64,000 bases of DNA from Nitzschia sp. DOCU1. Taxonomy: Eukaryota > Bacillariophyta > Bacillariophyceae > Bacillariales > Bacillariaceae. The translations under genes and the position numbers were made by a program. Within the stretch, counting starts at the first letter, position 1. Every line of letters begins with the position of its first letter. Below are positions 22,478 through 33,348 of the stretch, piece after piece. The notes beneath the pieces are model-generated. The model was not told where the DNA came from. It ran no database searches and saw nothing but the letters and a program-made list of their open reading frames with translations. The DNA lies in assembly GCA_951394045.1 (NCBI GenBank), contig OX595986.1:1240001-1304000 (forward strand). The letters run 5' to 3'.

Positions 22478-23198
22478 GAAACTCGTTTCTACGAGTAGAG
22501 ATACTGGAAAATTGCAACGATCTGTGGCTTGGACGAAACTCAAGGCTTGACCTGAATGGGCCGGGGACTTTGATTTGATTGAATTCCTAGCTCTAGATTC
22601 AGTGCGATCTTCTTGGACCTTTCATTAGGGTCTAGTCCTGCATCCAATCCGCGTCGAACGCACCCTCGGCTTTTATAGAGTATTGCATATTAAAATTTGC
22701 CGACGCTGTGTGCTACGTGAAGTGAAGCTCTAATGCTGCAGCCTGATATTACTCTCTATGGAGATGATGCACTCTAGCTCGTAGAATAAAACGGCAGGTC
22801 ATATTCTGCTCTTCGATTATGGATTCAATACCTTTTCGCCCCGTGTTCCCTGGATGCCTGACAATGCATGGGGAGTGGAGAACAATCGTCTTGGTAGTAT
22901 TGTAGTAGGGTGATGTGCCGCTTTGCATTACATGACCACACAGTATCGGAAATTAGTTGAGGATTTTGCGTCCGGGTATAGTTGTAAATTACTTAGTCGG
23001 AGCAGTCGAATTGACAGCACCTTCGTCTGTACTTCGCCCCCCAACGATCGCCGCCGAAGCGCGAAGAGGAGAGATCCTTTGAAGTCGAAGTTGTCGAACA
23101 GCAGCCGGACCCTATCACTAATACCCAAGCAACCACAATGGCATTTGAGCGTTTTGTTGCGTCATAATCGAGGACTTTCATCGCACAACACTATCACC
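22478..23198. other. Intergenic with an in-frame open extension of the proteasome gene
   Basis: An ATG at 22932 is in frame with the proteasome start and the frame is open for the 89 codons between. The homology begins only at about 23199, so this is treated as 5' UTR. No other gene is seen. Confidence 0.5.
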
Positions 23199-23981
23199 AT
23201 GATGCAATATCCCAAGAGCAAGCCTTTCCGCTCCAACGCTGCTGGGCCTGCGGTTGTCCCGCAAGGTGAAATCGCCAATAGCGAAGGTCCAATCGGCCTG
23301 GGGAAGATCGACCACGGCGTCACTGAAAATCCCTACGAGCGACGCTTCAGCCCTTATGATTTCAACGGTGGTACTTGTGTAGCCATTGCTGGAAAGGACT
23401 ATGCGGTCATCGCCGCCGATACTCGTTTGAGCTCTGGTTATGAGATTTTATCTCGTAATATGAGCAAGCTGCACAAATTGACGGACAAGTGCATCCTGGG
23501 GAGTGCAGGGTGCAAAACGGATGTCGATCAGCTACGCAGTGTCTTGGACATCAAGATGAAAGTCTACCAGCACAACCATCAGAAGACCATGTCCACTCCG
23601 GCTGTAGCACAGATGCTCTCAAACACGCTTTACTACAAGCGTTTCTTCCCGTATTATGCGTTCAATGTCTTTGGAGGCATCGACGAAGAGGGACGGGGAG
23701 CCATCTACTCGTACGATGCCATTGGCAGCTTCGAGAGAACATCCGTGACTGCCACAGGGTCCGGTCAAGCCTATATTATTCCTTTGTTGGATAATGTCAT
23801 TACTCACAGAAATCGTACGGATGCGAAGCGAGACTTGCCAAAAGAAGAAGTTGTGGAACTCGTCAAGGACGCCTTCATTTCCTGCGGGGAGCGGGATATC
23901 TACACCGGCGATCAGGTTGAGATCGCCGTCATTACCAAAGATGGCATTGAGATTTCGACGTTCACTCTCAAGGCCGACTAA
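23199..23981 (+). CDS. PSMB1: 20S proteasome beta-type-1 subunit (beta 6)
   Basis: 260 aa from MMQYPKSKP. The Ntn-hydrolase beta fold is evident: FNGGTCVAIAGKDYAVIAADTRLSSGY, then CILGSAGCKTDVDQL, YYAFNVFGGIDEEGRGAIYSYDAIGSFER and a C-terminal ISCGERDIYTGDQVEIAVIT strand-helix unit. The mature N-terminal catalytic Thr of active beta subunits is not in the usual TTT context (here FNGGTC). This agrees with beta 6 being non-catalytic. It assembles in the outer half of the beta ring. A second ATG directly follows the first. No introns are present. Confidence 0.95.
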   Translation: MMQYPKSKPFRSNAAGPAVVPQGEIANSEGPIGLGKIDHGVTENPYERRFSPYDFNGGTCVAIAGKDYAVIAADTRLSSGYEILSRNMSKLHKLTDKCILGSAGCKTDVDQLRSVLDIKMKVYQHNHQKTMSTPAVAQMLSNTLYYKRFFPYYAFNVFGGIDEEGRGAIYSYDAIGSFERTSVTATGSGQAYIIPLLDNVITHRNRTDAKRDLPKEEVVELVKDAFISCGERDIYTGDQVEIAVITKDGIEISTFTLKAD

Positions 23982-24415
23982 ATAGGCTACTATGAATTAT
24001 TAGTGTCTTCTTGTTTCACGGGATTAGAGCTCAAATTTGCTCTCTAGGAGTCAGCAGAGTAGTAGAGCAATGAAAGTGTGCTAGCCTGCGGAAGCATAAT
24101 CCCCGTCGACACAGAGCCATACCTGATAGTACTATAAAGCTTCCCTTATATCAAGACTGTAGTCCTTTAGTTCTTGTGATCATCATCTATTTTTTTACAA
24201 AGATACGTTATCAATATTAACAGAAGAGTTCAATCCAACTGCTGCTCGAAATAAAGACATGGAAAGATAACATCTCAATTCGAGCAGAGTGCATTACATG
24301 GAGTAGTCGATGCTTGGTGAACAATGCTGTCAATGGAATATCTGCCATTCATCGGCTCTCTGCCTGAACCCCTTCGTTCGTCGGCAGACTAATCCTCCGT
24401 TTACCTTATTTGCGA
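23982..24415. other. Intergenic, 3' ends of convergent genes
   Basis: Contains the 3' UTRs of the proteasome and antiporter genes. Nothing further is seen. Confidence 0.5.
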
Positions 24416-27400
24416 CTACTTGTAGTAGCTCGATTCAGTCACCTGGGTACCATTGTGAGTTTCCGTTTCAAGACTTCCAGAAGTATGGGCATACTTTTCG
24501 TCTTCGTCGTCGCCGTCGGTGGCCTGTCCAAGCCCATTGTGGGTTTCCGTTTCAAGACTTCGAAGAGTATGGGCACACTTTTCGTCTTTGTCGTCGCCGT
24601 CGATGGTTTGTCCAAGCCATCGCAGAACGCGAGTTCTCAAGGGAGTGACGTGAGAGATACCACCCGCATCGCTAGCATCGTCGCCGGTGGAACCGTATGC
24701 AGTATCGTTCTCAACCCCCTCCACAAAACTGCCTTCGTCACTACTTGAGATGATTTGTTCGACGCCTGGAGGATGAATTAGATCTCTTGTTACAGCAGAG
24801 GCTGTGTCTTCGATTACCTCTCGCGGGGAGGAAGGAAACGATCGATAGGCTTGACCCCGTGGCGAAGTAGCACGTCCCCTGGAGTTGGGGCTGAGTCCAC
24901 GATCAGGTCCGTCTCTCATTTTACCCTGTCGTCTAGAAGCCGAATTCGGCGACACAGGCATCCTCTGGTTTCGTTGCGAATTTTGTGAAAGTCTCGAAGC
25001 TTCGGGGCTTTTAGATCGCATGATGCTAGCAGGCGTTCTCCCAGCGGCAACGTTCTCAGTTCTTTGGGTCTGGTTTGAAGGATTTCCGTGGATAGATCTC
25101 CTTGAGCGAGATCTGAATCCAACGGCACCCATCTGTGGTGGTCGCCTGTCGTAATAAGACGACGATGCCGATGACTCGTCTACGCTATAACTACCGTAGT
25201 AGTCTTCATCCATTTCCAGCTCATTCTCCTGCCTAACATAAGATTCGTCCTCAGGATCTGAGCTTGGCTCTTTGGAAATGCTATCCGTGTCCAACAACAC
25301 GTCACCATCCTTTCCGGCCATTTTCATTCCATGTGCGATGCACATTCTTGTCTTGAGATCTTGGAGATGAGGACTAATAACGTGGGCCAAGTAGCGTTCC
25401 GTAATGAAGTCGTACTTTCCTTCCTCGTGCAAGGCTTCCTCACACAAAAAATACACGAAACATCCCAGCAAGAATCCACCAATACCATAACCGAAAAAGT
25501 ATGGGTAATTTTCATACGATGATGGCAAATGACCAACGAGAACACTGAGGAAAGCGACAACGACAATGTACGGTGTTTGTGTCGTAATGTGCTTCTTCAA
25601 ATCACATTCGATAATAAAAGTCGAAAGTATACAACTGGTGGAAATTGGGCTGGCATGGTCCCCGACAACTGATCCACTCATGACTGATCCAACCAAGGCG
25701 TAGAACAATTCCGGGTTGCCGTCAGTTCCCTGATACAGCGGGATAGCAAGGAGCGGCAGGACAATGGTCTGTGCAACTGTAGAAGATCCAGTTGTCAAAG
25801 CAAGAAGAAAGGAGATTGTGAATGCCACGGTGGGATAGATCTGATACTTGAGATTTCCTCTGTTGATAAGGTCGGCGAAAAGGCGGTCCATTCCAAGATC
25901 GAGAAAAACCTCAGTAGTGGCCCAAGCAAGTGTAAGCGTCATTAACACCGGCGTCACCGTGGCACCACCCTTGAAGAAGCATTCAGCACCATCCCTGAGG
26001 GAAACCAATGCTTTGGGGTGATCGTTGACAACTATCTTGGACTTTTCTTCTGTTGCGACAGTGCCAGTGGAACGCAAGTCGCGTTGTTGAGTGGCTTCGA
26101 TTTCTTCCCAATCGTGGGTGCCCTTTTGCTGCAACAACTTTATGTGATCGTTGAGGTCAGTTGGAGGCTCAAGAGTATGAAGAACACTGCCCCCATGATG
26201 GGACATCCCATCCTCCGAACTAGCTTCAAGGTTTTTCAGGATGAAATCAGCATTTGCGCCTCTTGATGGCCGCCGAGAAGACGCCCTAGATGCCGTTTCT
26301 CCAGACTTCATCCTTTTGAGAAAGGAATCAACTCTTCGGACTTCCTCTTCGTCGTCTTCATTGTCGCGCTCGGCACAGAAATTTTGCATGCAGTCGTATG
26401 GGCTAAAGCCAATCTTTCCGTTTTTTTTGCTCTGAAGCATGTAGAATATTTGAACTGCCGCTGCAGTACCTATCGTGCAGTAAATCAATGCAGCCATGAA
26501 GTCGGTGGCATTGTCCGCAGCGTCAGGGTCGCTGACAAGGCTAAATGCAGTCCAAATGGCTCCACTCCAGAAAAGGATAGGGAACCACAGGTTTCGAGCA
26601 CGGCGTGGAGTGTCCTCCTCTGGGCGCGAGATCTTTTCACGCAACGACCACCTTGAGACTTGACCGGACTTCATGAATAGCCAACGCTTTCGTTCAGCGA
26701 TGAGCATAGGACCAAGGTCACGTCGCGTGATGATCAGCACGGGAAGGAGGGCCAAAAAGAAAATGGGGTAGAACTGGTACTTGATCGATCGCACGAAGAT
26801 GGACCAGCCATCATCAGGGATAGTCAACTCCTCGTACCCCATCTCTACTAGCTTGTCGACTTGAGATTGGATCAGTGCAGCGCTGAAGCCCACCCAAGTC
26901 GAAATCGGGTTGATGGCAGAAACGGGTACTGACGTCGCATGAATCAAGAAGGCGTACTTTTCCAAAGAGACAGGGAAAAGTCGGAAGTATGGGGATACAA
27001 GTTCGCCAATAAAGATAATGCTGGCGTTTGGATCAAAGAAGAGAGCAATACCAGCTCCAAGGACGATAATCTGTCCCACAATAGGAGAATTGGAGTATTG
27101 ACTCACGCGCTGGGAGACAGCAGAAATGCCTCCACTTCTGCGAATCATTGCGACCAACCCAGCAACGCACATGGTAAAGGTGTAACTTTACGGGAGAAGA
27201 CATTAGAAATCATTCACGATTGGAACCATATCACCAGAGTTGACTTTTGACTTACATGTACACATGGCTTGCTTCAGAGGCCACGTCGATGATATACGTG
27301 GTGATAATAGCTTTGAAACCATCAATGAAAGAGCCGGTCACCATGCAACCTCCGACAAACAATCCGATGACAAGAGTGTAAATAACGTGGAGTCTTGCAA

Positions 27401-27863
27401 GAAAACCAAGCACGAAAATCACGATCATTGGGATACTGGCCATCCACTTCCTAATGGCTCGTACTTCCACCTCCACGGAATCATTCGCACGCTCATCAAT
27501 CCAGAACTCAACCTTCACAACAGTGTTTCCGCGCTGTTCGGCAAATATCTTGCCGGCATCGAGCGAGGTTGGAAGCTCCAATGGATCTGCTGGGAGTGCC
27601 ATATATCCTTCATTCACTTTGTCACCATTTAGCAACGTTCGATATCTTAGGATTTCCGTTCCTGTTGAGTTCAAGCTGTCTTTCCACAGCAAACCGTCTA
27701 CAATTGCTGTAGTGGATTCTTCAAGAAACAGGGTGCGTGCAATCATTCCAGTTCTGGAGTCCTTGAGAATTAGAGACGTTTCATTGGCATCCAGATACAG
27801 GGAGAGGACGGCAGTGGCTTGCGCCACGACCAGGAGCCATCGCCACCAGAGTCCCACAACCAT
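24416..27863 (-). CDS. NhaC-type Na+/H+ antiporter with long cytosolic loop and tail, 2 exons
   Basis: Exons 27863-27256 and 27185-24416 (70-nt intron) give 1125 aa. The start is the first ATG (MVVGLWWRW), which opens a signal peptide. An extracytosolic N-terminal domain of about 130 residues follows. Helices then begin at MIVIFVLGFLARLHVIYTLVIGLFVGG. The NhaC signature is clear: FDPNASIIFIGELVSP, VSAINPISTWVGFSAALI, SSTVAQTIVLPLLAIPLY and VVGDHASPISTSCILSTFIIEC followed by HITTQTPY. A Ser/Arg/Glu-rich cytosolic loop of about 170 residues splits the membrane domain. The last roughly 250 residues are acidic and Ser/Arg-rich and end with a duplicated 28-aa unit. It probably exchanges Na+ for H+ at the plasma membrane or an endomembrane. 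Confidence 0.88.
24451..24618 (-). repeat. 84-bp in-frame tandem duplication in the antiporter tail
   Basis: Two adjacent 84-bp units (24451-24534 and 24535-24618), differing at a modest number of positions, encode the 28-residue unit around LGQ[TA]xDGDDxDEKxAHT and ETETHNG twice. The period is exactly 28 codons. Confidence 0.9.
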
Positions 27864-30072
27864 TTTTGCAGACAACCAAACTCTAATAACACACCAAACA
27901 AACCCACGTCAAAAGATGAAAGGGGGATGGGTGAGGTGTGACTCAAAGTGTTAGTCCTTGGAGTATAAATCACGAAAATGTTGAGATATCGCTAGTTTCT
28001 TGCTTTGTCGAAGTGGTGTACTGCTGTCACCTTTCAATGGTGCCGTCGCTGAAAAAGTGAGCCCTTTGGTAAAATGGATCGCCGGGGCGATGTGAGATGC
28101 GCCAACTCGCAATGATCATATCATAACATTCAGATGTAAATAATTATTCTCTCTAAGTATCTGTGGTGTATCTACCTTTTCTCGTACACCGACATAGCCC
28201 AAGTGACCGCGCGTTCTCGCTAAGATGAGTCCGACTGTACTGTCTGTCTGCCCGCCGCCTCGCTCCAGAGCAGGACAGGAAGTTGGAATTCGGCGCCTTC
28301 CGTACCTGGTACCTGGCTATGCTTTAGATGTCTTTGGGCCTTTTTCGAAGTTTCAGGATTTATGCCCCGTCGCAGTGCATCATGCATTGTTCGTATGGAT
28401 GGTCCGCATCTTTACTTTTGCAGGGCAGTACATTTTTGCGTAGGTTCTACACAGCGTACATGCTGTGTAGACATTGTACCAGGATGACTGGAACGACTCC
28501 AGGTTTCTAGATGACCCATGCGATTCACGACTGTCGATGCGCGTAGAATACCTACTAGCTACAATGAAAGCACCGTCAAGCTACATGAGCTCAGAATTCC
28601 ATAGGCCATGCCACATTACTTTTTCCATTCTCGCCTAGCTTTTATCAATACTAGTAGTTATAATAGAGCATCTCTACATTCTGCTTTCCGTTCGTTTCTG
28701 CAGAAAGTTGCCCCAATAGCCCATGACCTCTTCTGTGCGTGTCCCCAAGTCAAAGTCCCAGCACTCGTTAAATCCTTGTCCTATGTTGGCACCAATGGCA
28801 TCAAAGTTGTCTCCTTCTGAGCAATCAGGGGTCATGAACACCGTCTATTGTAGATGGTAGCAGTCAATTCATGTTGTAGCCGTCAAATACACGTTCATAA
28901 TTGTTGCATAGTCACAGCGCAGTGCTTCGGCCCCTGCCTCCGTGTTCTCGATCCAAAGCAAAGCGCACTCCTCAGTATCCACACAGTATCGAGTACAAGT
29001 ATAGCAGCCCGCAGGCTTCAAAGTTCCTGGAGCCATCTGAGTTGGAACAGGTGAAAATCCCTGGTCGTCCACCCACTGCCAGTCCTACTATCGTGATGAG
29101 AGCAGACGCTGGGTTGTTTCTGGTATGCTGGGTTGCAAGATTCACCCCCATTCATTCCAATAGGGAGCTAGAATCAACACCCCACATATCCCAATCTCCA
29201 GAACTCGAAAAGAAAGCACTCATGCCGATAACTTTAATGGATAGCAGCAAAAGAAGTCACAACCGTCTCTTCAACAACAGCCACTGAAAGGCAAGAGAGC
29301 TCTCACAGCCATCTCGTCCATAACACTGAGAGCCAAGAAAACTGTCTGTTTGAGAGATCTAACAGTGGCGACGCTGCTGTTCCCATTGCCACTGAGAGCT
29401 GAGCTCGCGTCAATGTAGTGCTTCCCCCTCGTGGCCTTGAATTGCTTGGTGAATGCCTCGGCAAATCCTTCCTTTCCGCATATTCCACCACGAATACACA
29501 CAATCTGCACATGATTTCGTGACCAGACGAGTTGTTGCCTGGTTGTAGAACTTTACACTCCATTATTTCTGGTCCTCGATGGTTGTTGTATTATCGGAAT
29601 AGCCAAATGACCCATTGTAGCGATAAAGCGCGGTATGGGGACATGTAATCTTCTGTTGTTGATTTCTTTAACATGGACGATTCTGCATTTCATGAGCAAG
29701 CCTCGAAATCAACCGTTGTTGACTTGGGATGATGTGCAAGTTGTTCTGCCAAGAGCTTCGCTGAACCGAGTGTATGATGATGAAGATGAAATGAGAAGGA
29801 TGCTCAAGGGTCATTGTTTGCTTCCCGTCTTGTGCTGCTGCTTGCTTCGGCGTGGCATGCACGAGGATTTGAATTGAGAAAATTTGGCGCGCCCTGTTCT
29901 GGTACTCATGTTACACAGCTTCTACAGGGAAAATTTTGTGTAGGGTTGTGTAGAAAAGTGTGCTGCCCCGCAAAGTGGAGGATGCGGACCATCCCCCATC
30001 ATACCGGGTTCGTGTCAGGGAGCGAGATTCCATTTGACGACGAACGCTTTTATATCTCTCCCAAAGTTAGAT
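27864..30072. other. 2.2-kb intergenic tract
   Basis: No gene is recognised. Two short minus-strand frames (29271-29510, 28869-29072) and one plus-strand frame (28901-29287) show no known domain; the 28869 frame has a small Cys cluster (CYTCTRYC). A perfect hairpin lies at 28446-28471. The tract ends at the transposon. Confidence 0.45.
28446..28471. repeat. Perfect 10-bp inverted repeat, 6-nt spacer
   Basis: TCTACACAGC, spacer GTACAT, GCTGTGTAGA. The arms are exact reverse complements. No neighbouring coding sequence explains it. Confidence 0.8.
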
Positions 30073-30074
30073 AT

Positions 30075-30293
30075 TATGGTTCCAATCTTTCCGGAAACGG
30101 AAAAACTTTTTTTTATTTTTCCCCCGACATGACCCGAAGCCGAAATCTTTTCGATCGCCAGATCGCCGGGCAAGCTTCGGATTGGAGGGAAAATCACGGT
30201 CCAATGCGTGTATATAAGTCCCGTAGACTATAGTAGAAAATTGAACGTCGGCTCTAGTTTTCCGTTTAGCTATCACAAAATTGGCGACGATGA
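30075..30293 (+). repeat. Left terminal inverted repeat of the transposon
   Basis: Matches the reverse complement of 33349-33567 over its full length with scattered differences, starting TTATGGTTCCAATCTTTCCG and ending in GGCGACGATGA. The ending overlaps the start codon region of the plus-strand gene. Confidence 0.9.
30211..30218 (+). promoter_or_regulatory. TATA-box-like element in left terminal repeat
   Basis: TATATAAG lies 72 bp upstream of the ATG at 30290. The right repeat has TAGATAAG at the matching place, so the two genes may not be equally expressed. Confidence 0.5.
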
Positions 30294-31858
30294 TGAATAA
30301 CCAAGACGAACAAGACCCCAACGGCCCTAATGAGGAGCCGGCCCATAACGAAAATGATGAGGAACAACATGTGGATGCACCTGCCTGTCCTGCTGGCAGC
30401 CCTTGCATTCGAGTCATAGAAGGACTTAGGGCAAGACTCCGCAGGCTTCAAGACCAACTACGCCAGCATCGGACCGCATCTACGTTCGCTCTCAGCCGTC
30501 GGGAGGCGGCTTGTGAGAAGAAAGATTCAGAGATTAAGAAGCTGAAAGGATGTTTGGAGATCCAGGAGAGCAAAGCCGAGGCCAAACTGGACGCTGCACG
30601 TGCTAGAGCCGAGGCACGACGCCAGAAGGAGGTTGGCCAAGCACAGGCCAGCTACGTCAAGCTCCAGCTTGAGTCATCGAAGCAGATCGAGACCCTCAAG
30701 TCTTCGTCGAAGATCCAAGCCTCGGAGCTCCGACATGCGCTCTCTCAGCTCAAGAATTGCCAGCTGGCCAACAGCAAAGTGGTCGCACAGAAAAATGCTG
30801 CCGAGGGTAAGTTGGCAGTCTTGTCGGACCAACACCAGCTGCTCAAGTCTGAGGTGGCCGACAAGGGCAAAGTCCTTAAGCAACTTCTGCAAAGACATGA
30901 CGCTCTACAGAAGAAGCTAAATAGGCAAAACGAAATAAAAGTTCAAGCATCCGTGCGAAAGGAGGAGCTTAAGGTACGTCAGAAGGAGGTGGAGCTACAG
31001 CGAGTTGAGTCGCTCAAGCGCAAGGCCATCGAGGTCAAAGAGGCAGAAGGCGAGGTCAAGAAACAAGTGCACGCCCATCGTGCCAAATGCATGAAGGCGA
31101 TTGCTCGTAATCGCGCTTTCCTCAAAGGCGAAGAGCACCGTCGCAACATTGGAACTTCGAAGGAACGCATAAACCAAGCTTCGGCGTTCCAAAATGGAGC
31201 TGCTGTCGCTGCTAGTCAAGGCGGTACCTTTCCAAGTGTCGGGGGTGGTCCCGATTCCTTGGCGAACAACTATCCTCCGGTCTGGGTCCAACAGACCCTC
31301 ACCCAGATGCCTTCGTCCGCATCGTCCACAAGTACTCGTCCTCCTACCGGACCTGTCCCGCAGATGATGAACAACAGGCAACAACCAGCATCGTCGGCTC
31401 AGGTCGTGGCGTCCCCACCTATTCGAGTTCCCGGTGGATATGTTCGTACCCGGGATACTATTACGGGTATGGATGTCTACATCCACGAGGGAACAGGTAA
31501 GGTGGTGTATAGCATTCTGGAGTGCTACAAGGAGCCTCCACCCCAACAAACGCAGTCGTCCATGCACCCAACTGAAACGCCGACGCAAATCGCTTCGGTT
31601 TCACCTGAAACGGTGCTTTCGACGCCCCCGCAGCGTCCAAGAAAGATTAGAAAGATGAATCAGAGCAATCGGCACAATCCGATTGACCTCTGCTGCAGCG
31701 ACTCTGGAATTTCTTCGGGTGAAGAAGAATCGCCGGAGATTGTCTATGGCAAGTCCGAAGCGCAGCAGCGCGACAAGCAACTTCGGCTAGGCCAAGACCC
31801 CGAGGACAAAGATGATGAACGCGATGAGGAATCCGACTCTGAAAAGACTGAATGGTAG
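30290..31858 (+). CDS. Transposon-borne coiled-coil protein with SUMO-interaction-like motif
   Basis: 522 aa from the first ATG of a pair (MMNNQDEQDP). The N-terminal 35 residues are acidic and Asn-rich. From about 45 to 290 the chain is a long, highly charged coiled coil (heptad-like Leu/Ala with Lys/Glu/Gln). A Ser/Pro/Gln-rich disordered region follows, then a short compact segment (GYVRTRDTITGMDVYIHEGTGKVVYSILECY, about 385-415). The C-terminus contains PIDLCCSDSG at about 464-473, close in form to SUMO-interacting IDLTxDSD motifs, followed by an acidic tail. No nuclease or zinc-finger motif is seen. It may assist transposition or bind the element ends, but this is inference. Confidence 0.75.
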   Translation: MMNNQDEQDPNGPNEEPAHNENDEEQHVDAPACPAGSPCIRVIEGLRARLRRLQDQLRQHRTASTFALSRREAACEKKDSEIKKLKGCLEIQESKAEAKLDAARARAEARRQKEVGQAQASYVKLQLESSKQIETLKSSSKIQASELRHALSQLKNCQLANSKVVAQKNAAEGKLAVLSDQHQLLKSEVADKGKVLKQLLQRHDALQKKLNRQNEIKVQASVRKEELKVRQKEVELQRVESLKRKAIEVKEAEGEVKKQVHAHRAKCMKAIARNRAFLKGEEHRRNIGTSKERINQASAFQNGAAVAASQGGTFPSVGGGPDSLANNYPPVWVQQTLTQMPSSASSTSTRPPTGPVPQMMNNRQQPASSAQVVASPPIRVPGGYVRTRDTITGMDVYIHEGTGKVVYSILECYKEPPPQQTQSSMHPTETPTQIASVSPETVLSTPPQRPRKIRKMNQSNRHNPIDLCCSDSGISSGEEESPEIVYGKSEAQQRDKQLRLGQDPEDKDDERDEESDSEKTEW

Positions 31859-32190
31859 GAGAGGAGCACTACAACATGTTACCTTCGAGAAACTTTAATG
31901 TTAGCTTTGAGAAACTTCGGCTTGGGTGGATTTTCCACGCAAGTCGGCTCAAAACTAGCATATTAATAACTACAGAATAACAATATTAGTACTACACTTT
32001 CAGGATTCTTGATGCTAGCGTATTATATGACTATTAGTTACGATCGACAATGTGGTAAAATCAACTTTTGCCAATGCTTACGACAACGGTGAAGCGTAGT
32101 GATTACTATGTAATAACATTATGAAAGAATCTATTTTTGTTATTGATCATTGTATCGTAGACTATATATTGTTACCGGCTATTGTACTAT
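31859..32190. other. AT-rich spacer between the two convergent transposon genes
   Basis: 332 bp, AT-rich, between the stop codons. It presumably carries both polyadenylation regions. Confidence 0.5.
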
Positions 32191-33312
32191 TTAATACCCG
32201 CAGTGAATGGCGCAGTCGATCACCGTTTTGGCGGTGATTGTAGAGACGATCTCTTGCACCTGGTTCGGCACCGAAATCGTCGCCGCGTTCACGATTCCAT
32301 TACTAAAGTACCGATTCTGGCGCAAGCGGCGGGCCAGAATGTGAAAAACTAGCTCAATGGGGTTTAGTTCCGGTGCCCTGGTGGGCAAGGGAACTACCAC
32401 AACCCTCCGAACCTCCCACAAAAGGTCGGCAACGATGGCAGCTTCGGCGCCTGAGTGAATTGCCGCATTGTCTAGAATAAGCACATCGTAGGGCTCGAAC
32501 CAGCCGATTTCGAGCAAGTACTCGATGTAGGCCGTGAAATTAGCGGCAGTACCGTTTTCTTCACCAATGCTGTAGTGCATTGGTGGTCCCACCTGATTGC
32601 ATCGTATGATCGCAATCATATTGTAGGCCCTTCGAAAGTTTCCCGACACCAGAATGCACCGAACCGCCCCTGTGATAGGGTCGGCACGAACCCTATTGTT
32701 GTAACAATCCTTGTTCACGATATGTTTCTCGTCGATAAAATGAAACTTGTCGTGTCGGGGCAAGGAAGCGATCGTCCGCATGAACTCGTGATATGCCTGA
32801 ATATTGGACGGCTTCCACTTATCCAGTGGAACCATGGACGACTTCCTCAGACTTCCCTTGTGTTGGAACCGCTTTTTAAAGAAGTTGTCGATTGTCGTCA
32901 CACACACAACTGTCCCAGTTGCCAGCTGGAGGCCCCGCTGGTAGTCAGTCAACAATTGCTGGTCGTTCTCACAGCGAAGTGACAGAAGGACCAAAGATTC
33001 TTCGGGACCGAGTTTAGTGTATTGTTGTCTTATTGCCCTTAAATCGTCTTGGTACTCCGTAGGCTCCCTGACATAGCCCATAGCCAAATACTCTTGAACA
33101 ACATTGTAGGCAAACCTGAGTCCTACCCGACAATCCGCCGCCACCTCCCGTATGTGGAGCGCCCCAAAGCTGCGTCCATCTTGTTCAATTTCTTCGTCCA
33201 TGGCAAGGTTGGCCTTTTGGCGATCCAAAAAGGCCTCGATGACTGCCATTCGTTTGTCAATCCCGTACCGACTACCTCGATGGTAGTACCCTCCGTGGTC
33301 GTTGATGTCCAT
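32191..33312 (-). CDS. DDE transposase (DD38E, IS630/Tc1-mariner superfamily)
   Basis: 373 aa, intact. An N-terminal helix-turn-helix region (residues 20-80, DKRMAVIEAFL... REVAADCRVGLRFAYNVVQEYL) precedes a DDE_3 catalytic core. The likely triad is D194 (FHFIDEKHI), D281 (VLILDNAAIHSG) and E320 (APELNPIELVFHIL), with 38 residues between the last two. The LDNAxxH and NPIE contexts are diagnostic of the superfamily. The enzyme would cut and rejoin the element ends at TA sites in the nucleus. The start codon lies 37 bp inside the right terminal repeat, which probably supplies the promoter. Confidence 0.92.
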   Translation of the reverse strand: MDINDHGGYYHRGSRYGIDKRMAVIEAFLDRQKANLAMDEEIEQDGRSFGALHIREVAADCRVGLRFAYNVVQEYLAMGYVREPTEYQDDLRAIRQQYTKLGPEESLVLLSLRCENDQQLLTDYQRGLQLATGTVVCVTTIDNFFKKRFQHKGSLRKSSMVPLDKWKPSNIQAYHEFMRTIASLPRHDKFHFIDEKHIVNKDCYNNRVRADPITGAVRCILVSGNFRRAYNMIAIIRCNQVGPPMHYSIGEENGTAANFTAYIEYLLEIGWFEPYDVLILDNAAIHSGAEAAIVADLLWEVRRVVVVPLPTRAPELNPIELVFHILARRLRQNRYFSNGIVNAATISVPNQVQEIVSTITAKTVIDCAIHCGY

Positions 33313-33348
33313 ATTGTAGTACGATGCAGGTAGATTGGTGATTATTGG

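Noticed and set aside
28869..29510. Short minus-strand frames with Cys clusters, considered as remnants of a retroelement or zinc-finger gene
   Set aside because: No reverse transcriptase, integrase or proper zinc-finger spacing was found, and the frames cannot be joined convincingly.
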